From Mikania micrantha (lineage: Eukaryota; Streptophyta; Magnoliopsida; Asterales; Asteraceae), in contig CM018691.1 of assembly GCA_009363875.1 (NCBI GenBank), forward strand, positions 806,001-870,000: DNA of 64,000 nucleotides, in the 5' to 3' direction. Below the pieces are notes generated by a model. The model had not been told where the DNA came from. It worked only from the letters and a program-made list of their open reading frames with translations, and did not search any database. Below, one piece after another: positions 12,464-22,760 of the stretch. Position 1 is the first letter of the stretch; every line of letters starts with the position of its first letter. Position numbers and translations under genes: made by a program.

Positions 12464-13126
12464 TTAATTATAACTTGTGCCACTACCACAACCGTCATCA
12501 AACCCTAACAATTGTTCAAGATAATCATCACCCAAATCTTGAAAAACGACGACGTTTTCGCCTTTCGACTGATCATCGTCATCCTCCATGCTCGTCTTCT
12601 TCTTCACCGCCACCTGATCACCTCTTCGTTTAATGGCATGCATCCTCTTCAATGTCAGCACCGGTGAAGTCCCTTCTTCATAAACATACCCCATCTCATT
12701 CAAAGACTCATACGCCATCTCCGCCGTGAAGTTTAGCGTCGCGGCCGATCCACGCAGCGCAAATGCCGCCTGATCATACGCCTGAGCCGCTGCCTCGGCT
12801 GTGTCAAATGTTCCCAACCAAACCCGAATGCCGTTTCGTGTGGAATCGCGTATCTCGGCTGCAAACTTTCCCCATGGTCTCCGCCTTACGCCTCGGTAAC
12901 TCGACTCCTTTTCCTGGTCTTGGTCTTGGTCTTGATCTTTGATCTGGTCATGTGTCGGGCAGTGGGTGGAATCGGATATGACTCCGTAGAGAAGCATGTC
13001 TTGTGAATCGTTCTCGTTGAACGGAAGAAAATGGTTGTTGTAGTTTGAATTAAAATGGGTTTCCGGTGAAGTAAAATGGGTTTCCGGTGAGTTTTCCGGC
13101 AATGAGTAGTAGAAGGATGGATCCAT
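12464..13126 (-). CDS. ERF1B: AP2/ERF transcription factor, ERF1 type (group IX)
   Basis: A 220-residue intronless nuclear transcription factor. The AP2/ERF domain spans residues 77-133 (YRGVRRRPWGKFAAEIRD...LNF). It has the Ala and Asp of the AEIRD motif that mark ERF rather than DREB proteins and fit GCC-box binding. An N-terminal LPFNENDSQDMLLYG block (34-48) and a C-terminal acidic motif VVVFQDLGDDYLEQLLG (192-208) match ERF1-type activators, which act downstream of EIN3 in ethylene and jasmonate defence responses. The usual length is ~218 residues, so it looks complete. Oddities are a tandem repeat of SPETHF (residues 13-25) and an Asp-Gln run (64-71). The start is the first ATG and gives the expected MDPSF N-terminus. 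That it is an activator and ethylene-induced is inferred from the family. Confidence 0.95.
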   Translation of the reverse strand: MDPSFYYSLPENSPETHFTSPETHFNSNYNNHFLPFNENDSQDMLLYGVISDSTHCPTHDQIKDQDQDQDQEKESSYRGVRRRPWGKFAAEIRDSTRNGIRVWLGTFDTAEAAAQAYDQAAFALRGSAATLNFTAEMAYESLNEMGYVYEEGTSPVLTLKRMHAIKRRGDQVAVKKKTSMEDDDDQSKGENVVVFQDLGDDYLEQLLGFDDGCGSGTSYN

Positions 13127-13210
13127 GTAGATGTTGAATTATAATTTACAATTAAAGTTTAATCAAATAATTGAAAGTATCGATCGATCGGTAGTTTTAA
13201 TTACCTTCAA

Positions 13211-13242
13211 ACACACACACACACACACTTATATATATAGAG
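13211..13242 (-). promoter_or_regulatory. Candidate TATA box of the ERF1-like gene, next to an (AC)n run
   Basis: On the minus strand, CTATATATATAAG (13229-13241) lies ~105 bp upstream of the start codon. A short (AC)9 microsatellite (13211-13228) lies between it and the gene, in what would be the 5' leader. Confidence 0.5.
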
Positions 13243-13850
13243 AGAAGGTATGTATGTATGTTGATAGGCCGGTCTGGTCGTGCATGGCACCCAGGAAGAG
13301 TTAATGCATGTGGGTCAAATTAATGACTTTTTTTTTGGAACAACATGTAGACACTTGATTCAGTGAGAGAGCTTGAGTGTTTTGAATGTAGGGCGATGAT
13401 TTACGGGACCAAAAACACACGTTAATTTTTTAAAGAGAGAGTGGACGAAACTAATATTTTTAAGTAAAAATAACTTTTCGACCAAAAAAACAATAATACG
13501 GAAAAAGGGAGGTTACTCACATGCCTCGATCGATCAGATCATTGTTTTCTTTCGTACGTACTTTTTTACCTTTTTTTTTTTAAATAAAGTTTATAACTAC
13601 AAACAAAAACTTCTAAGTTTTAATTCAACTCAACTGAAGGCAGCTTCATACATGTGCACATGTTATACAATGAAGAAAAAACTGAATTATAATGTTTTGG
13701 TCATGAGCCAATAATTTATGTCTTGTTTGGCGGCGAGGTCAGATGACTTATGCTGACATCACCTTAATATCTCTTTCATACTGCCTTAATTGCTCTCTTA
13801 GTATTTGATGAACCACACGTGCCAATGTACCATGTTTACATCAAACATCG
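13243..13850. other. Upstream region of the ERF1-like gene
   Basis: AT-rich sequence with poly-T tracts. No gene is seen. Any distal promoter elements of the ERF gene would lie here. I did not identify a convincing EIN3-binding site by eye. Confidence 0.5.
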
Positions 13851-13858
13851 GTTAAATT

Positions 13859-13955
13859 CAATGTTTTCATAACTGGACCGGACATCGAACCGGTTTTCTT
13901 ACTGGTCAGATGTTCGACTGGTCGGACCGGATATAAGAACCGGATGATTTTATAA

Positions 13956-14002
<47 letters not shown>

Positions 14003-14405
14003 ACTTATTCTATTGAGAACCACTAAATATGAAAGAACTAAAGGAACTAATTTTAAACCATATGTTATTAGGGGTATAAAAGTAATTTAACCTTAAAGTA
14101 TGAGAAGTTACTATTTTACCCTTTTAAATAACCACTCTATGTACAAAACTTAAAGCATAATGTACAAGTGTATTATGTAGTTCTCAAGTTCCTAGCATAA
14201 AAATGGTTCTTAATAGAATACCTCCATATATATATATATATATAAAATTTTTAAAAAATAAAAAAACACTGGTTCAACCACCGGTCTGACCACCGGTTTT
14301 CCAATCCGACCGGGCGGTTCGCCCAAAACGGCCCAGAACCCCTAACCGAACCTGTTCACCCACTGGTTGCCGGTCTGACCGGCCGGTCCGGTTTTTAAAA
14401 CAGTG
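13859..14405. mobile_element. hAT-like CCGGTT-rich MITE, interrupted by a nested MITE
   Basis: The TIRs are CAATGTTTTCATAAC and (inverted) CACTGTTTTAAAAAC. Both flanks carry GTTAAATT (13851-13858 and 14406-14413), a perfect 8-bp TSD. The interior is rich in ACCGGTT/CCGGTC motifs, like the copies at 31687, 31991 and 60465. A second element (13998-14226) sits in its central AT stretch. It is non-coding. Confidence 0.8.
13962..14244. mobile_element. Micron-like MITE nested in an (AT)n tract
   Basis: A ~225-bp core (about 14000-14226) is bordered by (AT)n on both sides (13962-13999 and 14227-14244). Its ends are inverted: GGGACTTATTCTATTGAGAACCA-like on the left, and GGAGGTATTCTATTAAGAACCA-like on the right read in reverse. 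The related copy of the host element at 31687-31953 has a short AT tract at the same place and no insert, which shows that this is an insertion. Confidence 0.75.
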
Positions 14406-14445
14406 GTTAAATTACTTCTATCGTACCTAGATTACTGTTAATTAT

Positions 14446-14632
14446 AGTCTAGCGGTATCTTGTGGTAGGATAAAACTCAAGAATTAAATGGTCTTGGGTT
14501 CAATTCTCACAAGAGGTTTCTTAAAGTATTGAATTTTATCTGGAACTGGTGACTTGGTGGTAGATATGATCAGGTGGTACCGATGGTGGCACAATGACAC
14601 TCCCGTGATCCGTCAGTGATCCAAAAATTAGC
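14446..14632 (+). mobile_element. tRNA-derived SINE, family S1 copy 1
   Basis: Box A-like TAGCGGTATCTTGTGG and box B GGTTCAATTCTC (14497-14508), followed by a body ending TCCAAAAATTAG. The same body occurs inverted at 15322-15506. No long poly(A) is seen. The ends are approximate. Confidence 0.65.
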
Positions 14633-14639
14633 CGATTCA

Positions 14640-15277
14640 CAAAAAATACTTTCAATGATACATATTTTTATATATTTTTATTATTAATGTATATAATAAT
14701 ATAGTGTGATTTGCGTAACAGTGTATCAATATTCAATAACCTAATACTTTCTATAATTTATTCTTAACTCTTTTAAAAATAAAAATTAACAGGCTTTTTT
14801 TTTGCCTCATGTGCATTGCAGTAAGATCATACAATGATGTTAATGCGTCAAAGGGTTTGTTTGCAAACTTTGTAACGGGCATAGAAAGGTAGCCGCAAAC
14901 CCGATTACGGAAGTGAAATCAATCTGGTCAAACACTTAAAAGAGGGATTGTTATGAAACATGAATTTGATTATTTTTACTTGTATGTATACTATAGATTA
15001 TTATATATCAATATATTGAATTAATTTTCGAATAATCCCAAATATATTCCGTTGAACCAAAACATATTACATATGACATGAATCATTTCGTCGTTTTATG
15101 AAAAAAATTATTATACACTCAAGGGTTAAGTTTAAAACTTTAAAATATAAATGAGATAGAGTCAAAAAAGAACAAAGGAAGTTAAAAAAAAGTTGCACAC
15201 TCAAAGAAGTGAGCCTATGGCCCTAGAGTTTTATATGTGGCTCCGCAGCCAATGCACCAGCTCACATTCGTCTACAG

Positions 15278-15290
<13 letters not shown>
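14640..15290. other. AT-rich spacer between the two S1 SINEs
   Basis: No gene or clear repeat is recognised. The spacer runs into an (AT)n tract at 15281-15319. Confidence 0.5.
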
Positions 15291-15321
<31 letters not shown>

Positions 15322-15322
<1 letters not shown>

Positions 15323-15506
15323 TAATGACTAATTTTTGGATAACTGACGGATTACTGGAGTGTTATTGTATCACTAGCGGTACCACCCGATTATATCCAA
15401 CACCAAGTCGTCAGTTCTAGAGGAAACTCAATACTTTGAAAAATCATTTTGTGATATTTGAACCCATGACTAATTGTTTCCTGAACCTCATATACCGTTA
15501 GAATGT
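15322..15506 (-). mobile_element. tRNA-derived SINE, family S1 copy 2 (inverted)
   Basis: Minus-strand reading gives TAACGGTATATGAGG (box A-like), GGTTCAAATATC (box B, 15453-15464), then a body matching copy 1 (ACTTGGTG..., GTGGTACCG.T.GTG, CCGTCAGT.ATCCAAAAATTAG). The 3' end abuts the (AT)n tract at 15281-15319. Confidence 0.65.
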
Positions 15507-16224
15507 GTCTAAAGGTATATATAATTAGAGGTGGTCGATGGCTTATGCTATATGGAGGGTAGTTGGAGTCACGAGGATGATATAGAAAGTCAACAAATTA
15601 ATTTTAATAAATAAAATTAATAGACTTTATGGTTACAAAAAGGGTTCTAAATCTGGTCCCATGATATTACTATTTGATTGAGTTATGTTATTGTATTGAG
15701 TATAAAGAGGTGGTCGTTAGTCCTGTCGTGGAAATAGGTGGAGATAAGTCATAAAATTTCTTCAAAATAGTTTTATGGGTCCCAACCAAAGAATAATACG
15801 GGATTGTTAAAATTACGCTAAAACATACAACATTTTCATTTTACGAGGCGGTAAAAATGCCGTTATGAAACGATTGTTCGACCACTATATAAAAAAGCAT
15901 CTCTTATCTTTTTATATTTTTTAAAGAAGTTGCTCAATGTTGGTAATCAAACATGAATTGAATGAACAAACACTCCTAAAGATAAAGATCTTGCAAAATT
16001 TAATTCTAGAGAATTTTATTCATACAAAATGACCGACATATACGTACTTATACTTTGAGGGCATATGTAGATACACGTTTTGGCGGTCAACTACCAACCG
16101 TCATAACTGCTTTGGCAGTTATAACGACACACTTTGACAAAATTAAATATCGGACCCTTAACTTTACATATATACATACCTTACTCAAACTTTTATTTAG
16201 TTTAATATTTTCAACAATTCCTCT
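15507..16224. other. Intergenic AT-rich DNA
   Basis: I see no gene, RNA or named repeat here. Confidence 0.4.
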
Positions 16225-17135
16225 TAAACAAAATATCGTTTAACGAGGGTTCTCAACTTTTTGACTTGTTTCTTACAACAGAGTCGGTTCTTCATTGTAG
16301 ATGAGATTGGATTCTTCTGGCTTGTCATTCTTCTTGTTTTTCCATTTGGTATAATTGTTTGCAAAATGACCTAAATCACCACAATTATAACATCTAAACA
16401 TGTTTTTGTGCTTACTTTCCTGACCTATGCCTCTTCATATGCATTTTCTCTTTTGTTGGAGTGTTTATCTCATCCTCTACCACAATCTTGATTGCTTGAA
16501 CTTGTCATTAGGAGTTTGCCTCGGGTTCATCTTGGCTTTTGAGGCGTTCTTCAAATGCTCTTATTCTTCCAATGGCTTCTTTCAAACAATGTTTTATCAA
16601 TTTCTTGATATTACTCGATAGATGCCATGATTGGTAACAACTTCTTTGGAACTAAGTCAAACAATTTTCTTACAAGTATTTTATCATTCATAGTACCACC
16701 AAGACTATAAAACTAGGCTTTTATGCTACTTAACTTTCCAGCAAAGTCTTTTTTTCGTTTGTTTTCATTTTCATAGCTTGTAATTCACTCATAAGATTTG
16801 TAAACGTGCTTTCTGAACTAGATCGGCTCCAAGACATTTGACTTTGAATGAGTACCAAACTCATTTTGCAATTGAGTATTTTGGAACTTATATTAACATA
16901 TCATGAGGCAATGTTTGGTAGATACTATGCAATTTCTTTTCATCAAGTGCTTCTTTAACTTAAATTGTTTTTCAAAGGGCATAAGTTTTCAATATTGTTT
17001 TCATCATCAATGTCCAAGTGATAAAGTTCGTTTCGATTAACTTAGGATATTGAAGAAAAAAATTTCCTTGCTCATGAATTGGAATATTGCTACCTGACAG
17101 CTTTTCTTCGCCAGTCATGCTTGTCTGCTTTCGTG
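16225..17135 (-). pseudogene. Decayed Ty1/Copia gag
   Basis: Read on the minus strand in shifting frames, this gives recognisable Copia gag pieces: an N-terminal NFITWTLMMK-type block near 17030, a central SELQAMKMK-type block near 16790 and LVRKLFDLVPKK near 16660, and a zinc knuckle CYNCGDLGHFANN near 16380 (its last Cys is altered). Stops and frameshifts break it throughout. It is much older than the element at 24921-29745 and not the same lineage by eye. No LTRs were located. Confidence 0.7.
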
Positions 17136-19918
17136 CTTTCTTCTTTTTGCATATTTTGTGGCATTTGCTAACTTGCTTGTGATGAGATGATCAACTTTTT
17201 GCTATATAGATTGTGTAACAATCTATATTGTGTGTTAAAATTATTAAAATTGACTTGTATTTTTTTTTGCGGTTTTTGATCAAATAGTGTCTAACCTACT
17301 TCCAAATTGGATAACGTAACCTTGCTTGCTGTTGCGAATTTTATAAAAAAAATCCAACCAACTTGCTAATTGAATATTACAAAAAACTTGTTTTTGGCCG
17401 ATTGCTAACTAGGTTTTGACCACTTGCTGATCAGGTTTTTATGCACTAACTTAACATGGCCAATTATCTTTTCTTGCAAAGTTGAATCACAAGTATTTTA
17501 CTTGCTCTTGTTGAATTTTAAAAAAATACTTGTTATTTTGAACCAAAAGTTCAACTTGCTACAAGCCGTAAAGGTTCTGCTTAACTTTCCATAAATAACT
17601 AGAAATCAATTAAATTTACTATTTGAATCACACATGTAATTCTAACTTGCTTTTTTATTTTACTTTGTTTTATAAAAATCTAACGCATATAACTATTCTT
17701 TCTTAAAAAAGTACAAAACAAGCCCCTTCACATTTTTTGATAATCAAGGCTATCAAGCGGTCATTTGAGTGTCTTATTACAAGTTTATGACTGCTTGGCT
17801 GTTGGGCTTATATCATAGTTTCACCGAATGGCCGTTTTGAATTAACTATTTGATTGTGATTTGACCATAGAGATAGAGGTGATGTAAGATTGGATTTGTT
17901 TGTGTGTGGATGGCAATTAAGCCCCTTCTCATTTTTTGTATATTAGATTTATTCAACCATTGAAAATCTCAATCATCCGCAGTCGGAGAGAAAATTACCT
18001 GTTTGATTGAATACGCTACTAAAGGCTTTCTACCTCTTATTATAGTGTGTGCTTACTAGAATATTGAGAGAAGATAACTACAGACATGTACAATCATATA
18101 TTTTATCATATTACTATCGAAAGGAGCATCAGCGAATGAACTTTCAACAAATTGTTTGGTTGTTAACTTGTCGTAGGGTGTAAATATGTATTTATTGTAT
18201 GCCGAATCCGTCGTCAAATTAAAGTTGAATTTATATTACTATAAAAAGTGGGAGTTTTAACCATTAGACCAAGTTTTCAGGACAAAGTCTACCTATCATA
18301 GTAAGAACTTAAAAATAGGTGTGAGTACTTATTATTAAGCATTTAATGTGGTGATCAAGTTGAACTTATATTTGTGGATGAGAGAACATTTGATGATTGA
18401 AATAGATTGTAAAATAGATGTTTGACTAATTATGTTGACCACACTCTTCTACAAATTTCTCTTTCATTTTGAATTACCTTGGAGGCTTGACCGTCTAGAG
18501 TTCTTGCATTTATATATCCCACACATGCCTAATTAAAATGTGACAGGAGAAAAAAATATGACTACATTATCTAATTTCTTTTGAAATACCGAATTTATAC
18601 ACTTAATTATCGACTTAATTAAAAATCGACATTTTTTTCATTTAGTAAATACTATAGATCACATGTGTGTTCATTCATTCCATTCAAAGTTTGAAAGTAG
18701 ATGAAATGCTTTATTGTTAAACATAAATCATAAACTCAAAAACATAATTAGTCTTTTTTTTTTAAATAACAAATATATCATACAGATTTAATTTTAAATG
18801 ACCAAAAATAAATTACATCTTTAAGTTGTTCAAGACTGATATTAATGACCTAGCTAGGATTAAAGAATTCAACAAATATTGAAAATTCTATTTTTTTTTA
18901 TATATTTATGATTTAGTCGAGGAAGGAAGGGCTTATTTAGAGTTGATTTAGTTATGTAATTCTTTTTCCTCCCTAAATTACACTTAACTGTTGGTTACAA
19001 GGTAAAATTTAAGTGTTTGTTCCAACCTTCAATAAATAATTATTTTGGTGTCAACCGTTTACACTAGCAATTGTTTAATTTGATACTTTTTTCGGCCCCA
19101 CAGATTTTTAAAATTTTGTAAAACTAGAGGTTATTAAAAAGAAAAAAACACAAAATCTACCAAATTTAGATTCAATAAAAAAATATTAAGTTATATCATT
19201 ATGCATAATATGGACATCAAAATTTTCACAAAAAAAGCATTGACTCGTACCATTTAACCGATATGGGCATTTGATCACGACGATAGCGGTAACATCACAA
19301 ATATCAAAAAATATGAACTCAAAGAGAACAAATATTTAATTATTATATAGTTTCTATTATTTAATACTTATTATTATTTAAAATAAGTTAAATTATTATT
19401 ATATAGTTTTTTATTATTTAATACTTATTATTATTAATTAAATAATTGTATTGTTTTTACTACAATCATTGTAGTCGTGAAATTTATTTAATACTAATAA
19501 AATAATGACATAAAATTAATTATATTATTTATTATAATACCATATGAGTAAATACTTAAAATGCGTTCAACACAAACATGATAGGATCTAGAAACTCTTG
19601 TGAAACCTTTTTTTTTCCCTGCTAACAACCAAAGTAATATATAATTTGGATAAACAAAACATACATCAAGATTCATCTAATGTGTTCTATTTCTGTCATT
19701 TTCTTTGATAAAGTCATAAAGCATTCAAAGGCAATTTTGCCTCTCTTTGTAGACACGCAGACAGCCACAAGATCCATCGCAGCCTAAGTTTCGCACACCT
19801 ATATAACATCAACAAATTCATAATACTTAATAATAGTTTGAATTTATGGATTGTTCAAATTAATCTGCCTTAAATAATTAGGTTCTAGCATATAGAATAT
19901 AATCGTAATTTGATCTAG
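17136..19918. other. Intergenic AT-rich DNA
   Basis: No gene is seen. A short motif AAGCCCCTTC(T/A)CATTTTTT occurs at about 17720 and 17920. Together with the gag relic at 16225-17135 it could be leader or LTR sequence of that element, but I cannot define ends. Confidence 0.4.
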
Positions 19919-19919
19919 T

Positions 19920-20150
19920 GACCAAATATGCAATCGATCATAGCATTTGGATCATTTATATAATCTTCTAACAAATGTTTGGAGTAAGTTTACAATTTTT
20001 CATTGTTGGGGACTAAACATGCAATCTGACCAAACCAGATGAACCGTGTATGTAACCTTCTCGTAAATATTTGGACTAAATTTGCAATTTTTAAAGTTTG
20101 AAAACTAAATATGTAATCTGATCAAATCATATTAACCATTTATGCAACTA
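19920..20150. repeat. Degenerate tandem repeat, unit ~92 bp, 2.5 copies
   Basis: Units start at 19920, 20011 and 20103. Each opens with GAC(C/T)AAA(T/C)ATG.AATC, passes through a TTT.GACTAAATTTGCAATTTTT-like block, and repeats. The third unit is partial. Confidence 0.75.
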
Positions 20151-20374
20151 ACTCTTGGTTTTTATTAATAAAGAGTAAAGAATTTGCCAAGATTCACCAC
20201 ATATAATAAAAAAATGGGCATGATAAAGTTTTTTTTTTTTTTTTTTTAATTCAACCTCTCCATAAATGCATAATAGTTCTAAGACATTGGTGGGGTCTCG
20301 TATTTAAAGAGAAGAAAAACTTTTGTCAAAATTCAATCTATCTTTCTAATTTTTTTTGGAGTGGAAGAGGTTCA

Positions 20375-20493
20375 CATCGTGCTACCTTCAGTTATCCTGG
20401 CAGTTGATAACTAAGACCGATTCCTCGATCGTCGACCGTGAAACCGTAACCCCCTGATACGCGAGAATTTCTTGAAATAGGTAAACCCTCACC
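20375..20493. repeat. Dispersed repeat R1, copy 2
   Basis: This is the second copy of the ~117-bp sequence at 11650-11766, in the same orientation and about 80% alike by eye. A poly-T tract lies upstream at 20229-20248. Confidence 0.7.
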
Positions 20494-20689
20494 TTCCATT
20501 TTTTGACTCAAATATAAAGAATTCATTTTTTCTATTTCACTATTAAGTTCGTTACGAATTCTTCTACAATCTTTACAATATAAATTTCATACTGGTTCTA
20601 GATAATTTTCTGTTTTATCATATAGAAAACTTTACAAGTACTATAAAAATATTTTAATCTAATAGTATATTAGTACCTAATTGTCACAC

Positions 20690-22760
20690 CCCGGGCTCTC
20701 GGCGACCCGGGCGTTGCGATCCAAATTAGTTTTATGGATATGTCTTGATCATATGTTTTAAGCGGGAGCGTTATTTCATAAATTCAAAATTTTACAAATA
20801 AGTCACATGTATGGATGTGAAAATCATTTTTCATAATTTACAAACAGTTCATACGCGTGAGTATGAAAAACCACATTTTTATCGTTTGTTAATAACTTTT
20901 CAAAATAACTTTTCAGGGTTTCATAAAGATTCATACGCATAGGTATGAACGACATCATTTCAATTTATAGTAAACCGGATTTTCACAAACACATAATTAC
21001 AAATCATTTTATAATATCTGGTTTAAGCATGACTTGGAGGCATAGCTCCATGGTCTTACCACAAAATCTTATTCAAGGCATCATAGGCCAAGTATCTCTA
21101 ATCTTGCTTTTCTTTTACATTTCATTATTACCTGAAAAGTTTTTGAAAATAAAAAATCAACATAATGTTGGTGAATACAAATAACAGACTCGATATGTAA
21201 GGCTGTAAGCATAGCATGTTCGATCCTTTAACCATAATTAATAGTGGCAATACTACACATTTAGTAGGTTATTTCACTGATTGATACAACTATTGTATAC
21301 ACTGGTTTATAACTGTCACTGGTTAGTGATCATATTGCAAATAGTTGTGTTAATTGATGTGTAAATACATGAAATCAATAATTTTTGACCAGAAACATGT
21401 GTGCTTTGAGTATGTTTATGAATTTCAGGTGTCAAGAGTTTAAAGACTTGTTCGGGAGCTTATTGGATGGTTAGAAGAGGCGTCAAGTGATAAAAAGTGT
21501 AAAAACAGGAAGTTCGGAAGGCTAAAATTTTGCGGATGCATAACTGGAGTTAGGAGAGGAGTTACGAGGCCCATAATATATGAAAACTGAGTTTCTCGAC
21601 TAGACAAAGTTGTAGGTGAGGTCAAATTGGGCGTGTTATACGCCAAGCCCGATGTATCATACGGCCAGCGTACCATACGCCCAGTTTAGAGCGTTGGCAG
21701 AAACTGTTGGGCGTAGGATGAGCAGTTGGGCGTACCATACGCCCGGGCCCGGTGTATGGTACGCCGGGGGCCGGAAAACACAAAAATTTGGCAAAATTTT
21801 CCCATATTTAAGCCCTTATCTTAGGGTTTCGAAAGATGTTGCTTTCTGGACAAAATTGGGGCAAAAATGTGACGATTTTGGGCATCAAAACTCTTCCGAA
21901 TCCATCCGGAATCGTGGAATCATCACCCGAATCAAGAATCAACGCGTGCTAATGACGATGAGCAGCTAGTTTTCTTTTGTAATTGCTTCCGGGCAATTAA
22001 GTTAGTGGATGAACTTTGATTAAATGTTTAAACTTAGGTTTTTGGATTGTTTGCGTTTTCATAACTCGAATTTAACTGTGGTATGATTTATGTAAACGAT
22101 TTATTTGTGTTTAAGCATTTACGTTTTGCCATCAGTGATTCGGTTTCCTTGCATCGTTTACTCATTGGTATTTGTGTGTTGCTTTACATATCTAAATTGG
22201 CAATTGTGTGAATGATCAAATCTTAAACGTTTGTTCCATTGTTGTCACTTTGATCAAACCGATTAAGAAGATCATGTCTATGTGATTTACAACTAAGTTT
22301 GACCTAAAATCATTGTGATTCTACTAACCTAAACACAGAAGTGATTACCTTTTTCTTATAATTGTTTAAAATCGTTACTCATAATCATTGCTTGAACCTT
22401 TTCGCAATTCAAATCAATTTTAAATTTACATTTTCTTCGTTTAATCAAGTTATCAATTAAAGCTTAGCACTTTCCAATGATTCCCTAAGGAGACGACCTT
22501 ACTTACCCGTGCTATAGTCGTAGGTAGCTAAGTCCCTAGTTTTATAATGTTTTTGATTGACCTACATTACATCGATCAGTTAGGGACTACAGCGCAGCGC
22601 GTCTTACGTTTTGTTCCCTCCAGCCCACAGCTGGTCACCGGTTAGATTTCCTGCGGAGTGCGTCTTACGTGTAACCTTCCAGCCCACCTGTACCAGCCCG
22701 TATGGGAATTTCACCCATAAGAGGATACAATTTGCAAATCACACGTATACTAATAGCTTA
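20690..22760. mobile_element. Probable LTR-retrotransposon relic with palindromic motifs
   Basis: The segment starts near TGTCACACCCCGGG (20692). At 21625-21765 it carries repeated GGCGTACCATACGCC-type palindromes. Further on it has TTCCCTAAGGAGACGACC... TTACTTACCCGTGCTAT (22480-22515). These remind me of LTR/leader sequence of Ty3-gypsy Tat/Athila-type elements, but I see no pol domains, paired LTRs or TSD. At 22596-22700 a block of ~60 bp (GCGTCTTACGT...CCAGCCCACC) is duplicated. The classification is inference. Confidence 0.4.

Noticed and set aside
14446..14632. tRNA gene
   Set aside because: Box A and B are present, but the sequence does not fold into a cloverleaf with an acceptor stem, and a SINE body follows.
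15193..15420. Open frame with a long Ile-Tyr run
   Set aside because: It is an (AT)n microsatellite joined to SINE sequence.
21616..21969. 117-codon open frame
   Set aside because: It is produced by the palindromic GGCGTAC repeats of a probable LTR relic.
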